A DNA stretch of 64,000 bases. It comes from Planotetraspora kaengkrachanensis. Its GTDB lineage: Bacteria > Actinomycetota > Actinomycetes > Streptosporangiales > Streptosporangiaceae. The position numbers were made by a program, and so were the translations under genes. Positions 33,027 to 43,485 of the stretch are shown one piece after another. Below the pieces are notes generated by a model. That model searched no databases. It was not told the DNA's origin and saw only the letters and a program-made list of their open reading frames with translations. The stretch lies in contig NZ_BONV01000002.1 of NCBI RefSeq assembly GCF_016862895.1, positions 1-64,000 of the forward strand, given 5' to 3'. Within the stretch, counting starts at the first letter, position 1; each line of letters starts with the position of its first letter.

Positions 33027-33608
33027 ATGGCCTACATCCACCACACCACCATGACGCCCACCAAGCTGGAGCTGCTCTCCGAGTGGCTGCCGAAGCAGAG
33101 CTGGTATGTGGGCGACACGGGAACGCCCGAACTGGTCAGGGCCGGTGGGTTCCGGCTGGACGATCCAGAGGGCGAGGTCGGGATCGAGTTCATGGTCGTC
33201 GTGGACACCGCCGCGCAGGACCCGGTGGCGTACCTCGTGCCGATGAGCTACCGCGGTGCGGCTCTGGAGGATGTGCCCGGCGAGCCGCTGATCGGCACCT
33301 CTGAGCATGGCGTACTCGGCCTCCGGTGGATATATGACGGTGTCCACGACCCGGTGGTGATGGCGCAGTTGCACGCGCTCCTGCGCGGTGAGGCGATTCC
33401 GCAGCAGCAGAGCAAGAGCGACACCCCGGACCCGACCGTCATCGTCCACGGAGTCGCCCCCGACGACGAGTTCGACGTGCAGGTCAACCGCGTCCTGCGG
33501 CCGGCGGCGGAGGCCGCTGAGGGTTCATCCGGACGCGTCGTCGCCGGCTGGACCTGGCCGGACGGAACGGCCGCGCGAGGCGTCTTCGCGACCGTCACTG
33601 GGCGGTAA
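33027..33608 (+). CDS. stand-alone maltokinase N-terminal cap-like domain protein
   Basis: A 193-residue protein similar to the N-terminal cap of actinobacterial maltokinases (MaK_N_cap), starting MAYIHHTTMTPTKLELL and containing GDTGTPELVRAGGFRL and LRWIYDGVHDPVVMAQLHAL. The kinase domain is absent. Similar free-standing cap proteins occur in actinomycetes, with no established function. ATG has GGGAG upstream. Confidence 0.75.
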   Translation: MAYIHHTTMTPTKLELLSEWLPKQSWYVGDTGTPELVRAGGFRLDDPEGEVGIEFMVVVDTAAQDPVAYLVPMSYRGAALEDVPGEPLIGTSEHGVLGLRWIYDGVHDPVVMAQLHALLRGEAIPQQQSKSDTPDPTVIVHGVAPDDEFDVQVNRVLRPAAEAAEGSSGRVVAGWTWPDGTAARGVFATVTGR

Positions 33609-33647
33609 GGCCTCGAGGCGCGATGCGCCCAGGAGCCCTCTGGGGAG

Positions 33648-33947
33648 ATGGACGGACCCATGCCTCGGGCATCGGCCCCTTCATTAGGCGAACCAGTTCT
33701 CGGCCCTCGGGTACGGACCGCTCTCGTGGAACACGACAAGGTCGTGGCCTGCCTCGTTCTGCCAGTGCTCGGCGACGATCACCGTCGGTACAGTCCGTTT
33801 ACAACTCAGTCGCTGTGCACGTCTCCGGTCGACCATGCGTTCCAGAAGTTCCACCGCTGGCACGTCCGAGGCATCGCCCCAGGTGAAGCCTTCATCGCAC
33901 CATTGGACGAGGGCGGAACCAGTACGTCATGGCGTAAGGATGCCTGA
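33648..33947 (+). CDS. uncertain 99-residue ORF, possible gene remnant
   Basis: An open frame in a 380-base gap with composition visibly less GC-rich than its neighbours. The C-terminal half (VRTALVEHDKVVACLVLPV, HAFQKFHRWHVRGIAPGEAF) could be coding, but GGGGAG abuts the ATG without spacing and no family is recognised. It may be the remains of a transferred gene next to the Imm21-like gene. Confidence 0.25.
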   Translation: MDGPMPRASAPSLGEPVLGPRVRTALVEHDKVVACLVLPVLGDDHRRYSPFTTQSLCTSPVDHAFQKFHRWHVRGIAPGEAFIAPLDEGGTSTSWRKDA

Positions 33948-33988
33948 CGCGAATCAGGGAGTGTCCGCGGCGGCGCGACAATGGATCA

Positions 33989-34588
33989 GTGCGAGGACCG
34001 TGGGTGCATACTGGCCGACTCTGGACGAGCGGTGATCCGTTTCTCGCTGTCGACGCTTCACTGCGCGGCGCATGGCGTGGGTTCAGCGACGATCAATACG
34101 ACGACATCGTGGATCTCGGTCAGGAGGGGACCAGCATCCCGGTCGGAACCGGCAGGGCAGCCATCGTCGGCGCGGACGGAGTCGTCGGCGATGACAGCTG
34201 GATGGAGGTCTTCCAGGCCGAAGACGGCGACATCGCCGTAGTGCAGGCATCCGGCCCCGACTACCCACGTGTGCTGACCGAGGCCCTCCTCTATCCGGAC
34301 ACCGACGATGAAGTCGGCGACCCGCTCGTCGTCGGCAGCGGTGAACTCGCCTTCTTCAGCGCCGCGTGCGACGGCGACGGACCACACTCGGTACCGCTGG
34401 CGCCTGCCCTGCCAGGCCCCGTGCCCCTGGTGTATGGGCCACCATCGCGAGAGAGCGACCCGGGCCTTCTGATGACGACGGCGTACACGACGTTCGCGTT
34501 CAAGGTGCGCTGGTACACCCTGTTGGACGAAGAGAACTGTTTCGCGCGGTGGCTGCTGACCCCCGTACGAACCGGCGACACGCGTTAA
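33989..34588 (+). CDS. Imm21-like immunity protein, orphan and possibly frameshifted
   Basis: A 199-residue protein resembling polymorphic-toxin immunity family Imm21 (SIPVGTGRAAIVGADGVVGD, then FQAEDGDIAVVQA, then YPDTDDEVGDPLVVGSGELAFFSAA). No toxin gene is adjacent. The GTG start has no ribosome site. A neighbouring frame from ATG 33981 reads ILADSG, the usual family opening, just where this frame reads odd residues, so a small insertion near 34027 may have shifted the frame. Family match is by eye. Confidence 0.5.
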   Translation: MRGPWVHTGRLWTSGDPFLAVDASLRGAWRGFSDDQYDDIVDLGQEGTSIPVGTGRAAIVGADGVVGDDSWMEVFQAEDGDIAVVQASGPDYPRVLTEALLYPDTDDEVGDPLVVGSGELAFFSAACDGDGPHSVPLAPALPGPVPLVYGPPSRESDPGLLMTTAYTTFAFKVRWYTLLDEENCFARWLLTPVRTGDTR

Positions 34589-34661
34589 TCGGGTTCCGAG
34601 GCTGAAACCAACCACGGGCGCACGTCATATCGGGTGATGCTCGCCGATTCGAGGGGCGGGC

Positions 34662-34781
34662 TCAGCGCAGGAGCACGTTGACGATCCCGGTCAGCACCAG
34701 CGAGAGGACGATCGACAACACGATCATGGCGAGGCAGCCTGCCGCGCCGCCGACGGGTCGGATCTTGAAGTTGCGCGTCAT
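34662..34781 (-). CDS. 39-residue single-pass membrane peptide
   Basis: This short gene codes for a basic N-terminus (MTRNFKIRPVGG) followed by one clear membrane helix (CLAMIVLSIVLSLVLTGIVN). GAGGGGGC lies 10 bases before the ATG. It sits between the Imm21-like gene (convergent) and the STAS gene (same strand, 59 bases upstream). Similar tiny membrane proteins are common in actinomycetes; function unknown. Confidence 0.55.
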   Translation of the reverse strand: MTRNFKIRPVGGAAGCLAMIVLSIVLSLVLTGIVNVLLR

Positions 34782-34840
34782 AGAGGTGTCGCCCCCTCAC
34801 TCCGCGTACGCCTCCGGCCGGGCCCGGCGGGCGGGCCGCA

Positions 34841-35173
34841 TCAGTTGCGCGACCGGCGCTCCGCCTGAACCGGGTCGAGCCGGTGATCGAGGGAAAGGAT
34901 CGACAGCAGCCGCTCGACCCTGGGCGTGACGTGCAGCAGGATCAGCGTGCCGCCCTCCTTGCTGAGCCGCACCTTCGCGTGGATCAGGGCCCGAAGCCCT
35001 GAGCAGTCCATGAAGGGCACGCCGCTCATGTCCACCTCGAGGTACCCGACCTCCGGCCGGAGCAGAGCTTCGTCGAGCGCACGTTCGAGGAGGTACGCGG
35101 TGGCCAGATCGAGATCGCCCCGTGGGCGGACCACGGCGGGCTGGTGTTCTACGGTGACGTTCAGGCCCTCCAT
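34841..35173 (-). CDS. STAS-domain anti-sigma factor antagonist
   Basis: A 110-residue STAS protein of the SpoIIAA/RsbV type, which frees a sigma factor by binding its anti-sigma kinase when unphosphorylated. The phosphorylation loop is VPFMDCSGLRALI, with the serine after Cys as the expected site. ATG 35173 has GGAGG with 5-base spacing; an upstream in-frame ATG at 35230 lacks one. No anti-sigma or sigma gene is adjacent. Confidence 0.85.
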   Translation of the reverse strand: MEGLNVTVEHQPAVVRPRGDLDLATAYLLERALDEALLRPEVGYLEVDMSGVPFMDCSGLRALIHAKVRLSKEGGTLILLHVTPRVERLLSILSLDHRLDPVQAERRSRN

Positions 35174-35287
35174 CGCCTCCTCCAGAGGTCGAGCCCCGGG
35201 GTATGTGCCGTCATGGCGAGTGCCCCCCATGCCCTTGCTAACAGATCGGCCGCCCTCCGTGAGCGATGACTAGGTCAAACCCCCGCA

Positions 35288-35319
35288 ATATGTCCGAGAC
35301 CCGGTAAATCTCGACATAT
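35288..35319. promoter_or_regulatory. inverted repeat upstream of the STAS gene
   Basis: ATATGTCCGAGA and TCTCGACATAT pair over 11 positions with one bulged C around a nine-base loop. It is AT-rich against the local background and lies 115-146 bases before the STAS start, in the 244-base gap after the alcohol dehydrogenase. Could be an operator or a transcript hairpin ending the dehydrogenase message. Confidence 0.45.
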
Positions 35320-35417
35320 CAGGTCGGATGAGCATCTCCCGAGGACGCGCGTCCCGTCCCGGCCATTCCCGCGCATGGCACTCTCGCCCCACACGCGATG
35401 GGGCCGGGGCCCGTGCG

Positions 35418-36569
35418 TCAGCCGAGCTCGCCCGGGTGGATGACGACCTTGGTCCAGCCGTGGTCCCGGCGGTCGAAGTGCTCGTAGCCGTCGGGCGCCT
35501 CGTCCAGGTTCAGCTCCTGCGAGACGACCCAGGACGGCCGGGCCCTGCCCTCGTGGATGAGCGTGCAGAGCTGCCGGTTGTAGCTCTTCACGTTGCACTG
35601 GCCGTTGCCCATCGTCTGACCCTTGAACCAGAACATCCCGTAGTCGAAGGCGATCTCGCCCAGTTTGTAGAGATCATCCGGGCTGCCGGGGTCGGATGGG
35701 ACGAAGACGCCGACGACGCCGATGGTCCCGGTGAACTTGACCGACCTGACGAGGTCGTTGAGCGTCATGTTGGGGTGTTCGTGCCCCTGCGGATCGTGCG
35801 CCTGGAAGCCCACGCACTCGCAGCCGCAGTCGGCGCCCAGGCCCTGGGTGAGCTCCATGACCTGGTCGACCGGTGAGACCTGGGAGTCGTCGATCGGTAT
35901 CGCGCCGATCTCCTCCGCCTTGGCGAGCCGGTCGGGGTGACGGTCGACGATCATCACCTTGCCCGCGCTCCTGAGCACGGCGGAATAGGCGGCCATCAGC
36001 CCGACGGGCCCGGCTCCGTAGATCACGACCGAGTCACCCGCCTCCATGCGGGCGAGCCGGGTGGCGTGCCAGCCGGTCGGCAGGATGTCGGAGAGCATCA
36101 CGTAGTCGTTCTGCCTCTCCTTGGCGTCCTCCGGGAGCACCAGGCAGTTGAAGTCGCCGTACGGCACGCGCAGGAGCTCGGCCTGGCCCCCGCTGTAGGG
36201 ACCCAGGTCCGCGAAGCCGTAGGCCGCCCCGGCCATTCCCGGCTCGGGGTTGGTCGTGAGGCAGTAGGCCGTCAGGCCCTTCTCGCAGTTCCCGCAGGAA
36301 CCGCATGCGATGTTGAACGGGATGCAGACCATGTCGCCGACGCGGACGCGGTCGACGGCCGATCCGATCTCGATCACCTCGCCGAGGTTCTCGTGCCCGA
36401 GGACCCGGCCCGCCTCGAAATCGGTCCGGCCTTCGTACATGTGCAGGTCCGACCCGCAGATGTTGCTCGTGGTGACGCGGACCAGGACGTCGGTGGGCCG
36501 TTCGACGCGCGCGTCAGGGACTCTCTCGACGTTGACCTGCCGAGGTCCCTCGTAAACGACGGCTTTCAT
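35418..36569 (-). CDS. zinc-dependent alcohol dehydrogenase (glutathione-independent formaldehyde dehydrogenase-like)
   Basis: A 383-residue medium-chain dehydrogenase. Catalytic zinc motifs are NICGSDLHMYEG and GHENLGEV; the structural zinc cysteines are CGSCGNCEKGLTAYC; the NAD-binding site is VVIYGAGPVGLMAA. The long form with the insertion GHEHPNMTLNDLVR resembles the FdhA-like (glutathione-independent formaldehyde dehydrogenase) class. ATG 36569 has GGAGGG four bases upstream. It follows clpB by 68 bases on the same strand and may be in the chaperone transcript. Confidence 0.88.
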   Translation of the reverse strand: MKAVVYEGPRQVNVERVPDARVERPTDVLVRVTTSNICGSDLHMYEGRTDFEAGRVLGHENLGEVIEIGSAVDRVRVGDMVCIPFNIACGSCGNCEKGLTAYCLTTNPEPGMAGAAYGFADLGPYSGGQAELLRVPYGDFNCLVLPEDAKERQNDYVMLSDILPTGWHATRLARMEAGDSVVIYGAGPVGLMAAYSAVLRSAGKVMIVDRHPDRLAKAEEIGAIPIDDSQVSPVDQVMELTQGLGADCGCECVGFQAHDPQGHEHPNMTLNDLVRSVKFTGTIGVVGVFVPSDPGSPDDLYKLGEIAFDYGMFWFKGQTMGNGQCNVKSYNRQLCTLIHEGRARPSWVVSQELNLDEAPDGYEHFDRRDHGWTKVVIHPGELG

Positions 36570-36637
36570 GATTCCCTCCGGTGATTGCGAAGCCGGTGCG
36601 GCGAGCGCTCCGGCGGCATCGGCCGAGGATCGTGTGG

Positions 36638-39256
36638 TCAGGCCTCCGGGTTCTCGTACGTGACCGTGAGCGTCCCCTCCGACAGGCCGACGCGGATGAC
36701 CGCGCCGTCGAGGACGTCGCCTGCGACCAGGGCGCGGGCGATGCGGGTCTCGACCTCCCTGGCGATGAAGCGGCGCAGCGGGCGGGCGCCGTAGACCGGG
36801 TCGAAGCCCCGCTCGGCGATGTGCCGGACCGCCTCGGGGCTGACCTCCAGCGTCATCCTGCGGTCGGCGAGACGTGACCTCACGTCCGTGAACATCAGCC
36901 AAACGATCTGTTCGACCTCCGCCTCGGTCAGCGGCTTGAACAGGACGATCTCGTCGATCCGGTTGAGGAACTCGGGACGGAACCTGGCGCGCAGCTCGGC
37001 CATGACCATCTCGCGCACCTCGGGGTCGATCTCGCCCGCCGGCGCGGCCTTCTCGCTCAGGTAGTGCGAGCCGATGTTGGACGTCATGATGATCACGGTG
37101 TTGCGGAAGTCGACCGTGCGGCCCTGTGCGTCGGTGAGCCTTCCGTCGTCGAGCACCTGCAGCAGAGTGTTGAAGACGTCCGCGTGCGCCTTCTCGATCT
37201 CGTCGAAGAGCACCACCGAGTACGGCTTGCGCCGCACTGCCTCGGTGAGCTGGCCGCCCTCCTCGTATCCGACATATCCGGGTGGTGCGCCGACCAGCCG
37301 GCTGACGGTGTGCCGTTCCTGGTACTCGCTCATGTCGACGCGGACCATGTTGTCCTCGGTGTCGAACAGCGCCTCCGCGAGCGCCCTGGCCAGTTCGGTC
37401 TTCCCGACACCCGTCGGGCCGAGGAAGATGAACGAGCCGATGGGCCGGCGTGGATCCTTGATGCCGGAGCGCGCCCGGATGACGGCGTCCGCGACCGCCT
37501 GCACGGCCTCGTCCTGGCCGATCACCCGCTCGTGCAGGATCTGGTCGAGCCGCAGCAGCTTGTCCCGCTCGCCCTCCTGGAGCCGCTGGACCGGGATGCC
37601 CGTCCAGCGGGACACGATGCCCGCGATCTCCTCCTCGGTCACCACCTCGCGCAGCAGCCGGCGCCCGCCCTGCTTCGACTCCAACTGCTCCTCGGCCGCG
37701 GCGAGTTTGCGCTCCAGCTCGGGAAGCCTGCCGTGCATCAGTTCGGCGGCCCGGTTCAGGTCGTACGTCCGCTCGGCCTGGTCCGCCTCCCGCCGCACGT
37801 TCTCGATCTCCTCGCGCAGTTGCTGCACCTTGTGCAGAGCGTGCCGTTCGGCCTCCCACTGCGCGCGCATGGCGTCGGCCTGGGCGCGCAGGTCGGCCAG
37901 TTCGCCGCGCAGGGCCTCAAGGCGGTCCTTGCTCGCCGCGTCGTCCTCCTTGGCCAGCGCCGCCTCCTCGATCTCCAGGCGCATCACCACGCGGGTGAGC
38001 TCGTCCAGCTCGGCGGGCATGGAGTCGATCTCCGTACGGAGCATCGCGCACGCCTCGTCGACCAGGTCGATGGCCTTGTCCGGGAGGAATCGGTCGGAGA
38101 TGTAGCGGTGGCTCAGCACGACCGCCGCGACGACGGCGCTGTCGGTGATCTTCACGCCGTGGAACACCTCAAGGCGCTCGCGCAGGCCGCGCAGGATGGA
38201 GATCGAGTCCTCCATGGACGGCTCGTCCACGAAGACCGGCTGGAGACGGCGCTCCAGCGCCGCGTCCTTCTCGATGTGCTTGCGATACTCCGTGATCGTC
38301 GTCGCCCCGATCATGTGCAGCTCACCGCGGGCCAGCATCGGCTTGAGCATGTTCCCCGCGTCCATGGCGCCCTCGGCGGCGCCGGCGCCCACCACGGTGT
38401 GGACCTCGTCGACGAACAGCAGGATCCGGCCCTGCGACGCCGTCACCTCCGTGAGCACGGCCTTGAGGCGCTCCTCGAACTCGCCTCGGTACTTCGCCCC
38501 CGCGACGAGAGCCCCCATGTCGAGACTGAAGATCGTCTTGTCCTTCAGCCCCTCGGGCACGTCGCCGCGGGCGATGCGCTGGGCGAGCCCCTCCACGATC
38601 GCGGTCTTGCCGACGCCCGGGTCGCCGATGAGCACCGGGTTGTTCTTCGTCTTGCGGGACAGGATCTGCACGACCCTGCGGATCTCGCCGTCCCGGCCGA
38701 TGACCGGGTCCAGCTTGTCGGCCCTCGCCGCGGCGACCAGGTCGCGGCCGTACTTCTCCAGGGCCTCGTAGGCGACCTCCGGCATGGCGGAGGTGACCCG
38801 CTGGTTGCCGCGCACCCGGGTGAGGACCTCGAGGAAACGCTCACGGTTCAGCCCGTGCGCCTGCAGCAGCCGCCCGGCGGCGCTGTCGGTTCCCTCGTCG
38901 AGCAAAGCCAGCAACAGGTGCTCGACGGAGACGTACTCGTCCTTCAGCCGTCGCGCCTCCCGGTCGGCCGCGTCGAGCAGCCGGGACACGCGCTGGGTGA
39001 GATAGACCTGGCCGGGGGCCGCGCCGGGACCGGTGACCCGGGGCCGCCGCTCCAGTTCCGCCTCGAGCTCCAGCCGCAGCTTGTCCGCGTCCGCGCCCGC
39101 GGCGGACAGGAGCCGGGGAACGAGTCCCTCGGGCTGCTCGAGCAGTGCCGACAGGAGATGCTCGCCGTCGACCTCCGTGTGCCCGTGGCGGATCCCCTTG
39201 GTCTGGGCGTCGTGCAGGGCCTCCTGCGACTTCTGGGTCAGACGGTTGACGTCCAC
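36638..39256 (-). CDS. clpB: ATP-dependent disaggregase ClpB
   Basis: An 872-residue Hsp100 protein that, with DnaK/DnaJ/GrpE, recovers protein from aggregates. It has the N-domain (Clp repeats, about residues 1-145), AAA+ domain 1 with Walker A GDPGVGKT, the coiled-coil middle domain (about 395-525, rich in Glu/Arg/Leu), and AAA+ domain 2 with GPTGVGKT, ending in the ClpB-type C-domain. GTG at 39256 has GGGAGG six bases before it and overlaps the cbpM 3' end by 19 bases. Last chaperone gene of the operon. Confidence 0.95.
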   Translation of the reverse strand: MDVNRLTQKSQEALHDAQTKGIRHGHTEVDGEHLLSALLEQPEGLVPRLLSAAGADADKLRLELEAELERRPRVTGPGAAPGQVYLTQRVSRLLDAADREARRLKDEYVSVEHLLLALLDEGTDSAAGRLLQAHGLNRERFLEVLTRVRGNQRVTSAMPEVAYEALEKYGRDLVAAARADKLDPVIGRDGEIRRVVQILSRKTKNNPVLIGDPGVGKTAIVEGLAQRIARGDVPEGLKDKTIFSLDMGALVAGAKYRGEFEERLKAVLTEVTASQGRILLFVDEVHTVVGAGAAEGAMDAGNMLKPMLARGELHMIGATTITEYRKHIEKDAALERRLQPVFVDEPSMEDSISILRGLRERLEVFHGVKITDSAVVAAVVLSHRYISDRFLPDKAIDLVDEACAMLRTEIDSMPAELDELTRVVMRLEIEEAALAKEDDAASKDRLEALRGELADLRAQADAMRAQWEAERHALHKVQQLREEIENVRREADQAERTYDLNRAAELMHGRLPELERKLAAAEEQLESKQGGRRLLREVVTEEEIAGIVSRWTGIPVQRLQEGERDKLLRLDQILHERVIGQDEAVQAVADAVIRARSGIKDPRRPIGSFIFLGPTGVGKTELARALAEALFDTEDNMVRVDMSEYQERHTVSRLVGAPPGYVGYEEGGQLTEAVRRKPYSVVLFDEIEKAHADVFNTLLQVLDDGRLTDAQGRTVDFRNTVIIMTSNIGSHYLSEKAAPAGEIDPEVREMVMAELRARFRPEFLNRIDEIVLFKPLTEAEVEQIVWLMFTDVRSRLADRRMTLEVSPEAVRHIAERGFDPVYGARPLRRFIAREVETRIARALVAGDVLDGAVIRVGLSEGTLTVTYENPEA

Positions 39257-39558
39257 GATCGACCTCCCGTCGTGCCGGATCGGATGCGCAGCTCCGTCTC
39301 GAGTTCCGCGATGCGATCGAGCAGGTCCGTCACCAGGCCGAGTGAGGCGTAGTTGACGGCCAGCCCCGCGTGCAGGCGCTGCAACCGGCCCGCCGCGGCG
39401 AGCTGGGAGAGCGGGAAGCACAGGTCGCCGCCCGTGTCCGGGGTGGCGTCGATCAGGCCGAGGGCCACCAGGCGGCGCACCAGTTCGGGATGCAGACCCG
39501 TGGCCCGCGCGAACGACTCGAGGTGCAGATGCGGCGACCGTGCAAGGAACCGACTCAT
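39238..39558 (-). CDS. cbpM: chaperone modulator CbpM (MerR-like)
   Basis: A 106-residue MerR_2/CbpM-type protein with an N-terminal winged HTH-like fold ([24 protein letters not shown]) and a C-terminal coiled segment ([14 protein letters not shown]). In other bacteria CbpM binds the J-domain of CbpA and inhibits it. The alternative, a DNA-binding HspR-like repressor, is less likely because of its length and the lack of an HspR basic tail. Its start overlaps the dnaJ stop (ATGA). Confidence 0.8.
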   Translation of the reverse strand: MSRFLARSPHLHLESFARATGLHPELVRRLVALGLIDATPDTGGDLCFPLSQLAAAGRLQRLHAGLAVNYASLGLVTDLLDRIAELETELRIRSGTTGGRSWTSTV

Positions 39559-40538
39559 GATCGCGTCCTCCCTCCGGATCGCGGGGCGAAGGCCGAGACT
39601 CCCGCCAGCTGTTCGTAGAGGCGGCGCTCCTCGTCGGTCAGCGTGGGCGGGACCATGATCCGGGCCTCGGCGAGCAGGTCGCCCGGCCGGCCGCGCGGGT
39701 CGGGCATGCCCTGGCCGCGCAGGCGCAGGCGCCGTCCGGAGGAGGTGCCCGGGGGTATCTTGACCTTCGCCTCCCCGCCGGGGGTCTCGACCGCGACGGT
39801 CGCCCCCAGCGCGGCCTCCGAGGGGGTGAGCGGCAGCTTGACGTGGATGTCGCGCCCCTCGAGGCGGTAGCGGGGGTGGCCGGCGATCCGCGCGATGAGA
39901 TAGAGGTCGCCCGGCTGCGCGCCTTCGCCGCCCTCGCCGCCCTGCCCCGCGAGCCTGATCCGCTGTCCGTCGGTGACGCCCGCGGGGATGTCGACCTTCA
40001 GCGTGCGCGTCCTGCCGCGGCTGGGAAGGGTGATGGCGCGCCTGCCGCCGCGGTAGGCCTCCTCGACCGTCAGCGGCAGCTCGGCCTCCTGGTCGGCGCC
40101 GGGGACCGGCCCCCAGCCCCGCCCGGCGGCCCTCCCGCGCCGTCCGCGGCCGCCGAACATCTCCCCCAGCAGGTCGTCGAGGTCGATGCCCTCTCCGGTG
40201 GCGAACCGGATGTCCTCCCCCGCGGGGCCGCGCGCCCATCCGGCCCCCGGTCCTGCTCCGGCGCGCGCGCCTTCACGGGCCCTGGCGTACGCCGCGGGAT
40301 CCACCCCCTCGGGCACCTGCCGGAAGTCCCGGCCGAAGGCGTCGTAGCGCCGGCGCGTCTCGGGATCGGACAGCACCTCGTACGCTTCCGACACCTCCTT
40401 GAAGCGATCCTCCGCCCCTGGGTCCTTGTTGACGTCGGGATGGTAGGAACGCGCGAGCTTGCGGTAGGCCCGCTGGATCTCCTCCCGGTCCGCGGTTCTC
40501 GGCACCCCGAGGATCTCGTAGAAGTCCTGGGCGGCCAT
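39555..40538 (-). CDS. dnaJ: DnaJ/CbpA-type co-chaperone without zinc finger
   Basis: A 327-residue J-protein. The N-terminal J-domain has HPD (SYHPDVNKD), then a Gly/Phe/Ala-rich linker, then two C-terminal beta domains; the CxxCxGxG zinc repeats of classical DnaJ are missing, so it is a CbpA-type (class II) protein. It stimulates the DnaK ATPase and presents substrate. Its ATG overlaps the grpE stop by one base, and its stop overlaps the cbpM start. Confidence 0.92.
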   Translation of the reverse strand: MAAQDFYEILGVPRTADREEIQRAYRKLARSYHPDVNKDPGAEDRFKEVSEAYEVLSDPETRRRYDAFGRDFRQVPEGVDPAAYARAREGARAGAGPGAGWARGPAGEDIRFATGEGIDLDDLLGEMFGGRGRRGRAAGRGWGPVPGADQEAELPLTVEEAYRGGRRAITLPSRGRTRTLKVDIPAGVTDGQRIRLAGQGGEGGEGAQPGDLYLIARIAGHPRYRLEGRDIHVKLPLTPSEAALGATVAVETPGGEAKVKIPPGTSSGRRLRLRGQGMPDPRGRPGDLLAEARIMVPPTLTDEERRLYEQLAGVSAFAPRSGGRTRS

Positions 40539-41191
40539 CAGTCCTCCGCTTTGGTGGACACGACGACCGATGCGGGCCGGAGCTGGTCCGGGCCGTCGCC
40601 GTAGCCGGGCCGTACGACGGCGACCACGGTGCCCGGCTCGGCCTCGGGGTCCTCGGCCGTGCTCACGGCCTCGTGCCTGGCTGGATCGAAACGGGCGCCG
40701 AGGTCGTCGATGCGTGGGAAGCCCAGACGGGTGAGCAGGGCCACCGCCTGGTCCCGGACGGCGCGGACCCCCTCGACGACCGCCTCGGCGCCGGCGTCCG
40801 CATGCTTGAGCGCCAGCTCAAGGTTGTCGACGATCGGCAGCCATTCCGCCGCGACCCTGGCACGTTCGTCGAGCCGTTGCCTGGCGACGTCCCTGACCGT
40901 TCGCTTCCGCAGGTTGTCCAGCTCCGCGACCGCCCGTAGCCAGCGGTCGTGCAGCTCCGCGGCCTTCTCCGCGGCCTTCTCCGCGGCCTTCTCCGCGGCC
41001 TTCTCCGTGGCCCCGGTCTCCTCGGGCGTCACCGTCTCCGTCTCCGGCTCCGGTGACTCGGCGGCCACCGGGACCTCGGGAGCCGATTCTGCGACGCGCT
41101 CGGCGGCCGCCTCCTCCGTGATGCGGTCGGCGGCCTCGGCCTCCTCCGGGTGCCTGTGCTCAGGGAACTCGTTCTCGACCATGTCGGGCAC
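40538..41191 (-). CDS. grpE: nucleotide exchange factor GrpE
   Basis: A 217-residue GrpE, the ADP/ATP exchange factor of DnaK. A long acidic N-terminus leads into an (AAEK) repeat helix, then the dimeric coiled coil (LHDRWLRAVAELDNLRKRT) and the C-terminal beta domain (GTVVAVVRPGYG). The GTG at 41191 is three bases after the dnaK stop; ATG 41182 is equally possible, as neither has a strong ribosome site. Confidence 0.92.
   Translation of the reverse strand: MPDMVENEFPEHRHPEEAEAADRITEEAAAERVAESAPEVPVAAESPEPETETVTPEETGATEKAAEKAAEKAAEKAAELHDRWLRAVAELDNLRKRTVRDVARQRLDERARVAAEWLPIVDNLELALKHADAGAEAVVEGVRAVRDQAVALLTRLGFPRIDDLGARFDPARHEAVSTAEDPEAEPGTVVAVVRPGYGDGPDQLRPASVVVSTKAED
40957..41012 (-). 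repeat. 12-bp tandem repeat in grpE
   Basis: The unit GAGAAGGCCGCG (minus strand) occurs four times plus a part, coding AEKA repeats that lengthen the GrpE helix. Such in-frame repeats can change copy number without breaking the frame. Confidence 0.8.
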
Positions 41192-41194
41192 CCG

Positions 41195-43078
<1,884 letters not shown>

Positions 43079-43485
43079 CTCTCCACCCCCTGACGATCCA
43101 CATCAGGACGATCCGCATCAGGCCTCCCGCGGGCCTCGGCGGCGAGTTCCGGAGCGACCAGGACGTGGTCGCCGCCGGCGGCGACGTGCCCGGCGGGGAG
43201 GCCGGGCCGAGAAACGTGGGCCGCCGCCCGTGGTCACCGGGCTGGATCCCTGATTCCATCGGCCACGGCTCGAAACGGCGACGACCGGACCTCGGACCCT
43301 TCAACAACCAGCCAAACCGCGGGCGCGTATCCCCGAAACCCTCAAACAGCCATGTTTGGATCAAACTCCGAAGATCGTCGGCCGTCTCCCCCGCGCCGGC
43401 CGGGGAGCCCCTGGATCCGGTGCCTCACGATCCCGGCGGCTGCGTCGTCATCTCCTGCAGCAGACCCCCGAAGGAGACAGACACC
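43079..43485. other. divergent intergenic region between dnaK and lipocalin-like gene
   Basis: This 407-base gap has no convincing gene. It holds a 15-bp direct repeat (GATCCACATCAGGAC and GATCCGCATCAGGCC, 43094-43123) and one inverted repeat at 43343. No HAIR element (CTTGAGT and ACTCAAG) for HspR and no CIRCE element was seen. Confidence 0.5.
43343..43358. promoter_or_regulatory. inverted repeat in the dnaK/lipocalin gap
   Basis: CAAACA and TGTTTG are separated by four bases (GCCA), in an AT-richer patch. Candidate operator for either flanking gene. Confidence 0.4.

Noticed and set aside
36570-37859. Upstream extension of the alcohol dehydrogenase frame
   Set aside because: It runs out of frame through clpB; the dehydrogenase has its own ATG with GGAGGG at 36569.
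37064-39352. Long open frame antisense to clpB
   Set aside because: Mirror frame of a clear ClpB gene; no recognisable domain.
43079-43485. HspR (HAIR) or HrcA (CIRCE) operator before dnaK
   Set aside because: No CTTGAGT-N7-ACTCAAG or TTAGCACTC-type repeat was found; the only inverted repeat is CAAACA/TGTTTG.
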